From the NCBI GenBank assembly GCA_025558075.1, contig JAHLKF010000001.1, positions 310,001 through 374,000 of the forward strand: DNA of 64,000 bases, given 5' to 3'. The position numbers and the translations under genes are program-made. This document shows, piece after piece, positions 23,246 to 34,506 of this stretch. This DNA is from Gaertneriomyces semiglobifer. Lineage: Eukaryota; Chytridiomycota; Chytridiomycetes; Spizellomycetales; Spizellomycetaceae. The notes beneath the pieces are model-generated. The model ran no database searches, was not told where the DNA came from, and saw only the letters and a program-made list of their open reading frames with translations. Position 1 is the stretch's first letter, and each line of letters opens with the position of its first letter.

Positions 23246-26222
23246 CTATGCAACTTTGGTACTGTGTTCTACAAACCTAATGCCTTCTTTTTCTAACTTC
23301 TCGAGCATCGGATCATACACATCCTTACTCATGGGTGCTAGAACTCCCTTCCTGGTGAGTTGACCTATGCGTGCCAAAGGTTTGTGAGCGATGGAAAATA
23401 GACGAACACAATATACATTTAGACTCACCTTCTAAGATCATCTCAGCACCAATAGCTGCTGGGATACCAACGGTTTTCGCCATAGCAGAGTAAGCCTTCG
23501 GGTCCCCGTACACGATGAGTGTAGATGTCCGCTTCTCCTTTTCCCCATTTTTCCACTCAATGCCAAATTCATGATGCATTGCCACCATGTCACGTTCTCC
23601 AGGACCGTAAACCAACTTCTTTTGCAAAAGAGCACAGAACGCGTCCAAAATGGTGGGCGATGGGGTAACCTTGTGCTGGTAAGAGAACATGTCGAGCCAC
23701 TGCAAGGCAGCAGCAATGTTTTCAGCGCGAGCCGCCTGCGATTGGTTCTTAAGGTCAAGGTCACACTTCCGAGCGACTGCGGCTTTCTTGTCAGAAGATT
23801 TGCCAAGTAGGGAATCCATGAGCTCTCCCCAAGAGAGTCCGCGTTCAAGTTCAGGGGCTGCCTGTGTACTGAGCAGGCCAATGTCCTTGAAGCCAGCCAT
23901 GAGTTCACAGTATCCTCTGTACCTGAGGGTTCCACGGAACATCGCTCCAAGGTTATCCAACTTGCCCAAGTTGTAAAGATCGACATACTTTAGACTGTCT
24001 CGGTTGGGGATGCCTTCAAGAGCGAAGCCCTTGTGGATCGGGACCGGCACTGCGCTCTTAAGGAGATCCTCACCCTTAATTTGCTTGATCTTGCCGTCCC
24101 GCTTGAATGCTGCAGAGTTCAAACCTGCGAGGAGGACACCCTTGGGACTCCAACTGAATTTGTAGCCGAGAGGGTTGTCCGAGTTTTCTGGTGCGGGCAG
24201 ACCTCCACACCACGATACGAAGGAGGTGATGCGACCGCCGGCGGCTTTGACTTCATCAAACAGCTTCATCGCCGTGAGGTGATCGATTCCGGGGTCCAAT
24301 CCAACCTCGTTCAGTACTGTTAATCCAGCTGCTTTGACTTTAGAGTCCAACGCGGCCATCTCTGGAGAGACATAGCTGGCAGTGACCATGTTCTTCTTGG
24401 CCTCGATACAAGCTTCGGCAACAACGGGATGGAGGGTCGCCGGGACAAAGGAAATGACGATATCGTGTTGAGAGATGAGTTGCGCCAATGCAGCCTTGTC
24501 AGCAACATTCAGGGGAACAACAGGCGCATTCTCACGTCCAGCGGATAAGCGCTGTGCTTCCTCAAGCATATTGCTGGCAATGGTCACGGAGCGGTAGGGT
24601 GCCCTCAGGAGGTAGTCCACCAACGGGCCTGCCACGAAACCTGAGCCAAGCAGCAGTACCTTTTGCTTTTTTGCAACGCTTCCGCTCTTGCCAAACTTGG
24701 CGAGGAGAGGTTCCAAATTCTTCCTAGCAGGTACCAATTGGCCCGATGAAGTGGCTATCGTTGCACGCTCCAGAACAGGGTGTGTTACATTGCCCTTCAC
24801 CAGCTGAGATACAAACGGGAAGAGAGCGTTGCTGAAATATTCACTGGCTTCCAATGGGAGCTCAGTCGGCAGGTTGTCGATGGACATGATTTGGACACCG
24901 TTGCCTTCCATATTGTTATGCACAGTGTCCTTGAGCGGATCGTACATAAAGAAGGGGTTGTCAATCGTAGAAGAACGGTCCATGAACTCCAACGACCCTC
25001 CAATGTCGCAAGAGACATCCGCAATGGTCAGCATGCCAAAACGCTTCTCCCGCGCAAGCTTGGTGGCCTGTTCTTTGGTCAGTAAACGCGGATATTTCTG
25101 GTCCCAAAAGATGCCGTTGAGGAGCATACTGGTATAAGGCGCAACTTTTTCGTGAAACACGGACATGTACTGCTCCGGGTGGGTCATATAATGCTCTCGT
25201 TCAAACTTCCAGCCATCCTTTCGCACCAAGTAGTCCTCAGCTTTTACTTGACATCCGTATACCCGATGATTGCTCCAGCTGTTACTCTCGTATAAATCCC
25301 TCAACTCATTTGGACTGACCCATTCGTGCGGAAGGCACTTGAAAACATGCATGGCTCCCCTTGCAACGTTTCCATCACCGGTGAAAACAAACGTCATCGG
25401 ACCAATCTGGCGCGGCAAACCATCATCCATAATGACTTGGCCCGTTCGTGTTACATCCAGGCGAGCATCCGCAAGTGTCCTGTACATGTAACTCATCCCG
25501 ATTGCGAGGAACGGATTACCGTACCCACGAGCAAGCAAACGATGGCCCAGACCATGCATGCCATCAATCAAACCCGCATAACCGGCGAATCGACTGAATT
25601 GGACCAGTCGCCGGCTGTTCTCGTCTGTCATGAGTTCGTAGTCGATGAGGCGAATTTTCTACAATTGCAGCTTTGATATGAATAACAGTTTACTCTTTTC
25701 AACTCGTAGCTGATACAATGTTCACCTTGTCTATGACAGCTTGCAGGAGAGGCATGTTGTAAGTTTGTCCTTTGTGAGTATGTGAGAAAAAGAGGTAGGT
25801 TTTGTTGTCGATGAGTTGTTCAACAGGAACTTCCTTCACACCGACAATGACATCGGCGACGGAAAGGTCTTCTGTCACAATAGCCCCTGCCTAAGTGCCT
25901 CATCCAATTAGTCCCCGTTGGTTATAAAAACACATGCGAAATAAAGATTACCGACCTGAGCATATTTTTCATCTGGCACCACTCTTTTCGTGCTGGGTTG
26001 AACGAATACTTTTGCTCCAAGTTCCTTGACCAAACGTTCGACATGATCGGGCATCAGCGGCACACGTCGTTCCCATCTGTTCTTAGCTTCTCTCCGGATA
26101 CCGATGGAAAGTTGTGCTGCAGGCTCTCGCAAAGTCGCAAAGCGGGCGACTCTAGAGCGGAGAGCACAGCATGCATGCGCAACCAGCGTCCGTCGTGGAC
26201 GGACATGAGGAATTGCTACCAT
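23246..26222 (-). CDS. AASS: Bifunctional lysine-ketoglutarate reductase / saccharopine dehydrogenase
   Basis: Four exons: 26222-25956, 25890-25726, 25658-23429, 23364-23246 (926 aa, the length of the human protein). The first half is the lysine-2-oxoglutarate reductase: IGIRREAKNRWERRVPL near residue 40, THKGQTYNMPLL, and RLIDYELMTDENSRRLVQFS. The second half is saccharopine dehydrogenase, with the Rossmann entry KKQKVLLLGSGFVAGPLVDYL, then LNEVGLDPGIDHLTAMK, and an end of GVLAPMSKDVYDPMLEKLE. The N-terminus is Arg/Ala-rich without acid residues, as in a mitochondrial presequence. The fused enzyme degrades lysine to aminoadipate semialdehyde in animals and plants. Fungi normally carry separate LYS1 and LYS9 for synthesis, so the fusion is unusual. 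Confidence 0.93.
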
Positions 26223-28090
26223 CGCGGTGTTCTCTTATCCTTGCAGTGGGTAGCGATAAGGAGGGTCAACCGTTCTTTGGTGCTTATGATCGGGACATCT
26301 ACTGTGGAGACGTACTTATCTCCTACACACTGTATGCGAACCAGAGTACAGGACGATATTAATCCCTTTTGCTTTTTAAACAACGGGTTGCCTCCCTCGT
26401 CGCTGTCGGGTTTCCTTTTTTTTGCAAGTTACAACAGGTTATGCGCGTTATCTGTTCCAATAGCGAAAACGCGCGACGAGGCGTTTGGGTTCCGCGCAAC
26501 GCGAACCATCCGAATCCGAACGCAGCAAACGCATCAACACAGTTACTACTAATAGTAAGTTATTGTACAGGAAAGTGAGCAGCACTTACTGCTGCCAGCC
26601 ATCCAGCCAGCCAGAGGAGGTGGACGTCGTTGACTGTCCTGTATACCGTTTAGGCGATGGACAGGCCTCAGCGGAAATAGTTCCAACATGCCCCGATTTG
26701 CATGACTGTGCCACAATTATGACTGTGCGGAACCGGAACACTCTGCGCCACAATTTGTTGCCCGTCGCGACAATGCACTTCAAGCGAGTGTTCGGGAAAC
26801 GAGGTTGTCCTTGATGAAGTGTCCCTTGCTTTGCATTTGAGGCTTCTTGACCAGCTTACTGGTACTGATTGCATGTCAGATGAAAATGGATTGTTGCGGA
26901 CCGAGGAATGTCATCTATCGCTTTATCACTTTGCAGAAGTGACACGCTGTCATTCAATATCTGTGCACGCCTGTCGAACGCTTTGTTGCTCCATCTGCGG
27001 GAGCAAACCATGACTCGGAGGCCAATTTGAAGTTTATATTTACCCATTTGGCACATGCAGCAGGCGACTGGATTCACCAATAGCCATTGCCGTTTACACT
27101 CTGATACTTGCCAGAAGAAGCTCTTCCTTGACACAGATCTTCGATCATAAAGCGACATGGAACACGAATACAATTGTCGAGCGGAGCCATTCATGTTCCT
27201 TGCGACGTATTAAACTAATACAAAACCTTAATTTTAAACCGTTACCGGCGTGTGAGTTGGTGTGACGTGACTCTGGCAAACAGCGAAAAGCCGGAAAGGA
27301 AAGTTGGAAACAGTGATTTGCTCTCCTTGTTTCTGTCATCTCTCCTTAGGCGTTCACTCCGTCTTCGCGCATATCAATATCCCTCTCACAGTCATCCATC
27401 ACACAACACACACATGCACTCACAGAATGCACACAATGCATGCATATTAATCGATAATAAGACGGAGAATTACTTTGTGTTTTGGATGGTCGTTGCGTTG
27501 TTTTAATTTCTCAAACCGAGTCTAACCCGTGCGGTGAGATGCATTCTGACATCATCGTACTCATCCATTGTCGCTCACCGAGATCTAAAACACCCGTGCG
27601 ACGCTCATTGCCCTCACTCCGTGTGGGTGGCGCTACGGCCGCAATGTCGGACTGAAGAATTGCAGCTTACATAATCCCTAATACAGACGCGTCGTTGCCC
27701 CGTGTCGCTCGCTTCAGATGCTCCTTAATTGTTTTGTAAGAAATATTAACCCACAAATGCAACTCCACTCGCTCCACCTCCTTCTGAACAGACACCTCCT
27801 TTTTCTCGCAGTAATAATAATAATAATAATTAATTCGGATTTCCCGTTTTCTTAAAGTACCCCCGTCTGGTTGACGGATTTTTCCAGAGAGAATTTGAAG
27901 AACAATCAAAAGGACAAAGCTAAAGGCCGGGTCCAGTCCGTCTGCAAGAAAATCCTACTCGCAAGTGTGTGTGTGTGTAGACTCTCTCTCTTGTCGAAGC
28001 GCAGCTTTTTTTGAGAAAAAGCCTGCTTCGTACTATTTGCCGGCGAGACTGCACAGTGTGTGAGCATCTCGACAAACCAAGTATCTGACG
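26223..28090. other. Long gene-free stretch upstream of AASS
   Basis: Almost 1.9 kb between the divergent starts of AASS (-) and the membrane-protein gene (+). A 63-codon ATG frame at 26171-26362 (+) overlaps the AASS start and is probably chance. Other frames are short and overlap one another. The stretch includes a TAA microsatellite and a GT-rich run near 27966-27980. No RNA gene was recognised. It may hold long regulatory regions or an unseen RNA. Confidence 0.4.
27812..27830. repeat. TAA trinucleotide microsatellite
   Basis: About six uninterrupted TAA units, followed by TTAATT. It lies in the long intergenic region. Confidence 0.85.
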
Positions 28091-28602
28091 ATGGCGGCCG
28101 GGAAGAAACCAGTAGAAAAGTGGGAACCAGCCTCGGCTGTATGGGCAAAGTACCAGGCATACGTATGCGTTCTAGGTAAGACTCCAGTCGGCTCTCTAGC
28201 AAGCAGACCCGGTGCAGCTTTGCTAATGCCTTTTGCCTTCCTCTAGCTCTCTTTGACGGTTCAGTATACGCATTCTTCTTCCAATACATCACACCAGCAC
28301 CGCTTTCACCCACACCGTTCCCAGTCATCTATTTCCTGCCGTTTTCGTATCCGGGACTGATCGGTCTCATCGCCTCCGTCATCATGGCGTTCACCGAAAC
28401 TCGATGCTGCGCATTCTCAAAATCGATGGATCAAGCTATCCCGTATGGAGTAAAGGCAGCTGCGTACATGGCCCTCGCCCTCGCAATCTTTATGCAGCTG
28501 AGCTTGATCCCAGCAGCAACGTTCTTGGCCGTGACCTCCATTACATACGCAATAGCCGCCTTTCAAAGTCCGCCGCCGCAGGAAGTGTCACTCGCCCGAT
28601 AG
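28091..28602 (+). CDS. Small four-helix membrane protein, unknown family
   Basis: Two exons, 28091-28175 and 28247-28602 (146 aa). Four hydrophobic segments are visible: VCVLALFDGSVYAFFF, YFLPFSYPGLIGLIASVIMAF, ALALAIFMQLSLIPAATF and the overlapping LAVTSITYAIAAF. Short loops join them, with a polar N-terminus (MAAGKKPVEKWEP) and a Pro/Glu tail. There is no cleavable signal. The topology recalls small Golgi or ER tetraspan proteins, but I cannot name the family. The 71-nt intron is supported by a good GTAAGA donor and CTCTAG acceptor and keeps the frame. Confidence 0.7.
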
Positions 28603-28802
28603 TCGATTATCCGCCGCCATTATATGAAACCACCAACCAAAGATGTAGACATAGATTTTGCACCTTGCATATAGAGAGAGAGAAAGAGTGCTTTGTTTGA
28701 TTTGGCACATTTGTACATTCCCTTTTTGAGATAGCGCAAACGATTTCCATACTTGTAAATACCGAACAATGTTGATCATTGATCTTCTATACGTGTTTTT
28801 TT

Positions 28803-31800
28803 CTAAACTTGCATCTCTTCTACGTCCAATGTATTCACAACCTCATCCTCTGTAAACAAACGCGTCCGCTTCAACAGCTTCCACAACTCCATAAGAACGA
28901 TAAACAACAATAGAGAAGCACCGATCATGCCCCATTCCCATCTGTAACGGCGACCGTCGGTTAGTCAAAGGACTTGCATCTTGGATTCGCCAACAGGACG
29001 ACAGACTTACCCAAACCCTTTCATCTTGAAGACCTTGTCGTTCACGCCTGGGATGTACACCACAGGCACCACCAAAACGATGCCCACCAACACGGCTGCA
29101 CACATTTGCTTCCAGTTGCGTCCAGCCAACCTCGTGGACCACGCGCTCTTCCGGACATCAGAACAGTTCCACCCATGCAGTACCAGCAGCAGTCCCAGAC
29201 TCACAAAGGCGACCGCACGTGAGCGGTACACTTCTTCGCATGCCAGTGTATAACCCTCGTGATTGCATAGTTCGGCGGTAATAGAAGACAAATCGGTATT
29301 GATGATCGTGCTGAGCGTAAAGCAGAGAAGACCACAGATGCCGATTACGACCCCGCTAATCAACGCGTCGAGTATAAATTCCAATGTAAACAGGGAGCGT
29401 GTGCGTGGTGAGGCCAGCATCTGCGAAGGCTGGGAAGGGGCCATAGCTAAAGGACGTACAGTACGCGTTAAGCATCTGTCAACAGATCAAGTGCGGCAAA
29501 AGTTATCTTTGTTCTTACCAAGCGTCAAGCCAACTGGAGAACTGGCCACCATATTGATCCAAAGAATCTGCATGGGACTCATGGGAAAAATAGGAATACC
29601 ATCCCCGCCTCTCACCGCCAAAGCCAGCAACAGCATAAGCGTCTCGGCCACATTCGCCGCAAAGAAGCACAAGGAAAACTTGACAATGTTGGCATACAGC
29701 CTCCGCCCTTCTTTGACCGCGCCAACAATGCTTGCAAAGTTATCATCCGTGAGAACAATCGAGGACGCTTCCTTGGCAACATCACTTCCATTCAAACCCA
29801 TGGAAATGCCTACATCGGCAAGCTTGATAGCGGGCGCATCGTTCGTGCCGTCACCGGTCATGGCCACAAACTTATTGCGGCGGTGAAGTGCTTGAATGAA
29901 CTTGACCTTTGTTTGCGGCGAGCAACGGGCCAGCACCAATGGCAATGTCATGCGATCAATCTCCGCATCATCCATCCGGTCAAACGTAGATGCCGCGCAC
30001 ACTAGATGCTCTTGTCCTGGCTTGATGATACCAATTTGCAGTGAGATGGCCTTGGCAGTTTCTACATGATCGCCTGTCGCCATGTGCACCGCGATTCCAG
30101 CTTGGTGGCATGTTTTGACTGAAGCCGCACTTTCCGCGCGCGGAGGGTCGAATATGCCGCAGAGCCCAACAAAGTACATGCGTTGTTCAACAGTCGTGCG
30201 GTCTCCACTCACTTTTTCTGGTGCTGATGCAGCAGACGACCGATGAGCCACAGCGAGGACGCGCAAACCGGCCCGTGCAAGGCGAGCAGCCTCATTCTCC
30301 ACCTGCTGCTGGAAGTCCTCGCTCAAACCATCAATTGGATGGCCGGTTGAGTCATAAAACCCGATCGATGCGGCTAACACACTCTCCAAGGCGCCTTTCA
30401 TGAAAAACTCAAACCGGTCCCCAATGCCATAGACTGCAGTCATCCGCTTGATTGACGCGTCAAATGGCATTTCTGCAATGAAAGTAGCATCACTCTTATC
30501 AACGAGATCCTTGATTGTGGGAAATCTGTACGCGAAAACACGCAATGCAACCTCCGTAGGATCGCCGACAGCCTTCCATGTCTCCCCAGCTTCGACGGGA
30601 GGATGAAGTGATGCATTATTGCATAGGTAGAGGCAGCTAATGAACCGTTCAAGAACCCCTTTGCCAGAAATATCGTTCGTCGAAATGGTGGCATCATCCT
30701 CTGCAACGATGTGTCCGGCGGTAGGATCGAGACCGCTTCCATTGACCACAATGTTTCGTCCTGCAACCCACGCCTCCTTGACACTCATTCTACCTTCTGT
30801 CAAGGTACCGGTCTTGTCGCTGCAAATGTTGGAGACCATTCCCAAAGCCTCCACACTGGCAAGCTGGCGGACCAAAGCTTTCTGTCTGGCCATGGCCTTC
30901 ACTCCCATGGCAAGGGTCACGGTGATGACCGCAGGTAACCCTTCAGGTACAATCGCAATAGCAACCGTCATAGCATACAAAACGACTGTGGCATCAATAT
31001 CAAAGTTGAAAGTGGCAAAGATAATAAGAGTCGTAGCAACGGCCCCGGCAAGGAGAACGAGCATCATCCTGTCCATACTTCTTTGCAGAGGCGTGCGCCC
31101 ATCGCCTTCTTCTCCCCAGCCCGTGAGTTTCTTAAACCGCTTAAACGAAGGAGAGTTCTTGAGGCGTTCGCGCCATTTGGCGCTGCCGGCATCGGCATTC
31201 GCTGTAGTAGTCTCCGCATTGCGATTCTTAAGGCCAGCACCACTGAGTAAATCGGCGATAGCGCCTACTTGGGTCTGGAGACCAGTAGCGTAAACGATGC
31301 CCTTCCCTCGACCGCGTAGGACCACAGTAGAAGAAAACGCAAGGTTGGTACGATCACCCAAAGGCACATCGTCATCATTCACAACCGGCGAACTAAGCGG
31401 AGTCATCTCAACGCCTTCGAGAGGTGTTTCAACAGCCTGCGTCGTTACACCGGAAAGGAGGTTCCCCATAATGGGTGCGACGGTTTTCCGAACAGGCAGT
31501 GATTCACCAGTAAGCAGCATTTCGTCGATTTCAAGGTTGACAGCTTCAAACAAGCGAAGATCCGCAGGAACTTGGTCTCCTTCTTCAATCATAACCACAT
31601 CTCCAGGACAGACTTGGTTAGATGGCACAGTTTTTAGCTCACCATCACGCAGGACCCGGGCAGTAGGAGATGCGAGGCTTCTGAGCGCTGCCATGGTTTT
31701 CTCCGACCTGTACTCTTGGAGGAACCCGATGGTGCCGTTCACTGTGATAACGCCCAACACCACTGCAGCTTGAGCATAGTCCTTCACAGCTGCTGCAAGA

Positions 31801-32078
31801 ATGACTGCCACAAGTAAGACTCCATTCATGGGGTTCACGAGGTTACCCATGAGAACGCGCAGAGCGGACGGGCCGCTTTGCAGGCCGAGTGAGTTGGGGC
31901 CATAAGTGGTGATCCGAGATGCTGCATCTTGTTGAGTGAGTCCTTGTTGGATGTCTGTTCGAGTGGAGAATCAGTGACCTCGTTACAACAAACTGAGCAG
32001 CAAAGTGAAGCACCCACCTGTCCTGAAGTCGCAAGCAACCTCCTCAATAGAGCTAGCATGTATTTTATCGAACTTCAT
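28803..32078 (-). CDS. ENA1: ENA-type (P-IID) sodium/potassium-exporting ATPase
   Basis: Four exons: 32078-32018, 31954-29519, 29446-29011, 28941-28803 (1023 aa). Phosphorylation motif ICSDKTGTLTEG, TGES loop MLLTGESLPV and hinge MTGDGTNDAPAIKLADVGI are all intact. About ten membrane helices are present. The first cytosolic part is the short cation-ATPase N-domain (GLTQQDAASRITTYGPNSL). Signatures such as EYRSEKTMAALRSLASPTARV and WKAVGDPTEVAL match fungal ENA pumps better than Ca pumps of the PMR1 or SERCA type. ENA proteins expel Na+ or K+ across the plasma membrane at high salt or alkaline pH. The tiny first exon is inferred from frame and from the N-domain start. Transport specificity is family-based, not proven. 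Confidence 0.88.
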
Positions 32079-32529
32079 ACAGCAGCAATGCAGAGCAGAT
32101 CGTCTAACTAGTTCATTTGAAACGATGGTATTGCGCTCAACAAACTTTAAAAACTTTAAATAAATTTCACGCTATCATGAAAAATTTCAGAAACTTATGA
32201 AAAGAACCAGGAATTGGAAGAATAAGGAATTCGGAAATGCCTCCAAATGGTGTTCTCTAAACTGGCAACGATGGTATCAATGCATCCAACTTGCGCCCGT
32301 ATTTACTCCGTCGAGCGCCGTGGACCTCGAGTAAAAAACAAATGACAACTTCGCAGAGGGGCGAAGATCACGTTGTACGGGTATACCATAGAGTTTGTTA
32401 ACAAGAGACATGACCGGCAGATTGGGAAAGCTGCAGTAGCTGTGTTTTAACATCTACAACAAAGCCTCAGTGTAGAGTTGTGCACAGTAAAACATGGGAA
32501 TCAAGGTCCGTGATTCTTCAACTACTTCT
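32079..32529. other. Intergenic between ENA and eL34
   Basis: About 450 bases holding the ENA promoter and the eL34 3' end, both transcribed leftwards. A short AT-rich stretch at 32145-32200 includes a duplicated CTTTAAA-type word. No gene is seen. Confidence 0.5.
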
Positions 32530-33249
32530 TCACTTCTTGCCAGACTTCTTGGTCTCAACTTGTTGAGCCTTAAGCACGCGCTTGACAATCTTCTGTTCCT
32601 CAATGAGGAACGCGCGGACGATCCTGGAGCGCACACAGGATCCGCAGCGGGAGCCACCGTAAGCGCGGGTAACGTTCTTCTGGCTGCGAGACAAGCGAGC
32701 GTACTGGGTAGGGCGAAGAGCGGGAATCTGGGTGATAGGAGTTCGTAAGTAACATGCATGCACGTGTTTCACGCAGCCGCTCAGCCATCATCCGCTGTTA
32801 CTCCAGGTTGCAAATGGCCATAGTGCACTGCTGCGCTTTCCATTGAATCCACGTGGTATACCCCCACACCCGTTCAAAGAATTCTTAAGGTTCAGCAAAC
32901 TGACACGAAGCGATCCACAGGTTTTCAAGCTTCTAACACTTGTAGTTCACAAACGATCCTCTCTAACAACGCCATGAAACCCTTGTTCTCTCCTCTCTCC
33001 GCCACAAATGATCATACTTACACCAGCGAGCACGGTACCGCAGTCACCACACTTGGGGGCAGAAGCCTTCTTTGTAATGTGAAGAACAGCCAATTTTCCA
33101 CCTGCGACGAGAAAAGACTCTTAGCATTTTCCCCAGAAATCTGCCGTAAGTATCTCATTCAAGCACATACCAGGGGTCTTGATGACCCTAGTCTTGTTAG
33201 ACTTGGTGTTGTAGGACAACCTACGACGGTACGTGACGCGCTGGGCCAT
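32530..33249 (-). CDS. RPL34: Cytosolic ribosomal protein eL34
   Basis: Three exons: 33249-33171, 33101-33022, 32727-32530 (118 aa). eL34 is a zinc-binding protein of the 60S subunit. The sequence starts [20 protein letters not shown], carries CGDC and later CGSC (the zinc ligands), and ends with the conserved [20 protein letters not shown] and a Lys tail. Intron 1 is 69 nt. Intron 2 (32728-33021) is 294 nt, about four times the local norm. The exon 2 donor is GGT|GTAAGT, chosen because it gives [13 protein letters not shown], which is conserved. Confidence 0.95.
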
Positions 33250-33321
33250 GTTTACTGCGAAAAGAAGTGGTCCGTGTTAGATTAGACTGAATTATCCGTA
33301 ACCTTGCCCAATAGTGAAATG

Positions 33322-33606
33322 CTAATTTTCCTGGCACGAAGAAAGCTCTATCTGATCCCACCGTTCTTCATCATCAGAGGACCGATGTCTAACCGCGTAC
33401 TTCCATCGTCGGACCCCGCTAAACTTCACACTTTTCACCCGATCCGCTTCCTCGTTACTCCAGCGTAAATCCTCGTCCCTTCGTAAAGTGTCATTCGCTG
33501 GCTTACCTATTGGGAGTGAAACTACGGCCGTTAGCTGCTGTTGCCAACTTTTGTCAAAGACTTTGTCATTGAGAAAATCATCGCTTTGCAGTGACGCGGT
33601 GGCCAT
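33322..33606 (-). CDS. Hypothetical 94-aa hydrophilic protein
   Basis: A single ATG-started frame of 94 codons immediately upstream of eL34 on the same strand. It is charged and soluble, with Trp/Arg-rich patches (RRWKYAVRHRSSDDEERW) and no helix or signal. I know no family for it. It could instead be a 5' exon of an unseen gene or a chance frame in a 1.2 kb gap. It is kept because its composition is protein-like and it is the longest frame there that starts with an ATG. Confidence 0.35.
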   Translation of the reverse strand: MATASLQSDDFLNDKVFDKSWQQQLTAVVSLPIGKPANDTLRRDEDLRWSNEEADRVKSVKFSGVRRWKYAVRHRSSDDEERWDQIELSSCQEN

Positions 33607-34506
33607 GACAACAAGGCGTTGGGTTTAGGGCTGCACCGTGTGGCACAGCTTTGGTTGGCTGATCTATCAACCAGCGCCGCGGACATGACTTTATTATTGT
33701 AGAAACTTGTTCGTCGCTTGGCTTTGCATTGCTTTGCATCTTTTGAATACCAGCTGTATCGGACTACGCTTTCTATCCGTTTGAGTACTCTTCATTGAGT
33801 TTCTTTATGCTGGCCATGAAAGCGTCAAGCTGGGCTTATTGACGGTGGGACGCCTTTCAGGGCCACAGCTGCCATCCCGACCTTTGAGAGTGGTCTGCTG
33901 AACGCCGAGGCCGAGTGCTTGATTACAAGACTATAACACAGTTGCACAATTATGGTTTGTCTCTGAATCTGTCAATGGTCTTCCGAAACCTCTCCATGTA
34001 CCTTCTCTCAGTTCAACGTTTAATTTGTTGACATCTGTCGTGGCGGAAAGCACGTTATGACGGTTCTCAGACCCTGACAGGCCTAAGGCGATGTGGAAGC
34101 GCACGTAAATAATGGTCATACATCGCATATGAACTGGCGGGGCAAGTTCAGGAGAACCTTCTCCAAAAGCAGCATTCTGCAGTTCGCTTTCACGTCGTTT
34201 GTCCTACTGTGCAATTCGCAACACTGCAAACTTGGGCCCAGTTCGGCATGTTGAGGAATCGAGCACTGGTCAGACGCTGGGCATTCAAATCCATTCAGGA
34301 AGTCTAGTCTGATGAGCTTTTCATGAACAGTGTGATAAAAGCCACGGCTGCGAACAAGCCTTCGTTTGCTCTCAACCGCGCCATATTTAGCAACTTCCAA
34401 TGGCTTCTAGGTTCCGAACCGCTCACTGTTACCTTCGACTACATATACAGCCTCACGAGAGAATAGCTAGCACCCCTTGCAATCTCTATGGAATTTCAGC
34501 GAGATA
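33607..34506. other. 900-bp stretch without a recognised gene
   Basis: Minus-strand open frames at 34116-34400 (no ATG) and 33931-34128 lie in series (LLLEKVLLNLPRQF, then ELREGTWRGFGRPL) and might be pieces of an unrecognised or decayed gene. The right end must hold the promoter of the MFS gene. Nothing else stands out. Confidence 0.3.

Noticed and set aside
23438..23986. 182-codon minus-strand frame
   Set aside because: It overlaps the saccharopine dehydrogenase half of AASS in another register; only the AASS frame is conserved.
26171..26362. 63-codon ATG frame reading into the intergenic region
   Set aside because: It overlaps the AASS start on the other strand, is short, has no family resemblance and no splice partners.
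27960..27985. GT-rich run as a regulatory element
   Set aside because: It is a short simple repeat with nothing else to support a function.
30640..31293. 217-codon plus-strand open frame
   Set aside because: It lies entirely antisense to the conserved catalytic region of the ENA ATPase and starts without family resemblance; it is a mirror of the GC-rich coding frame.
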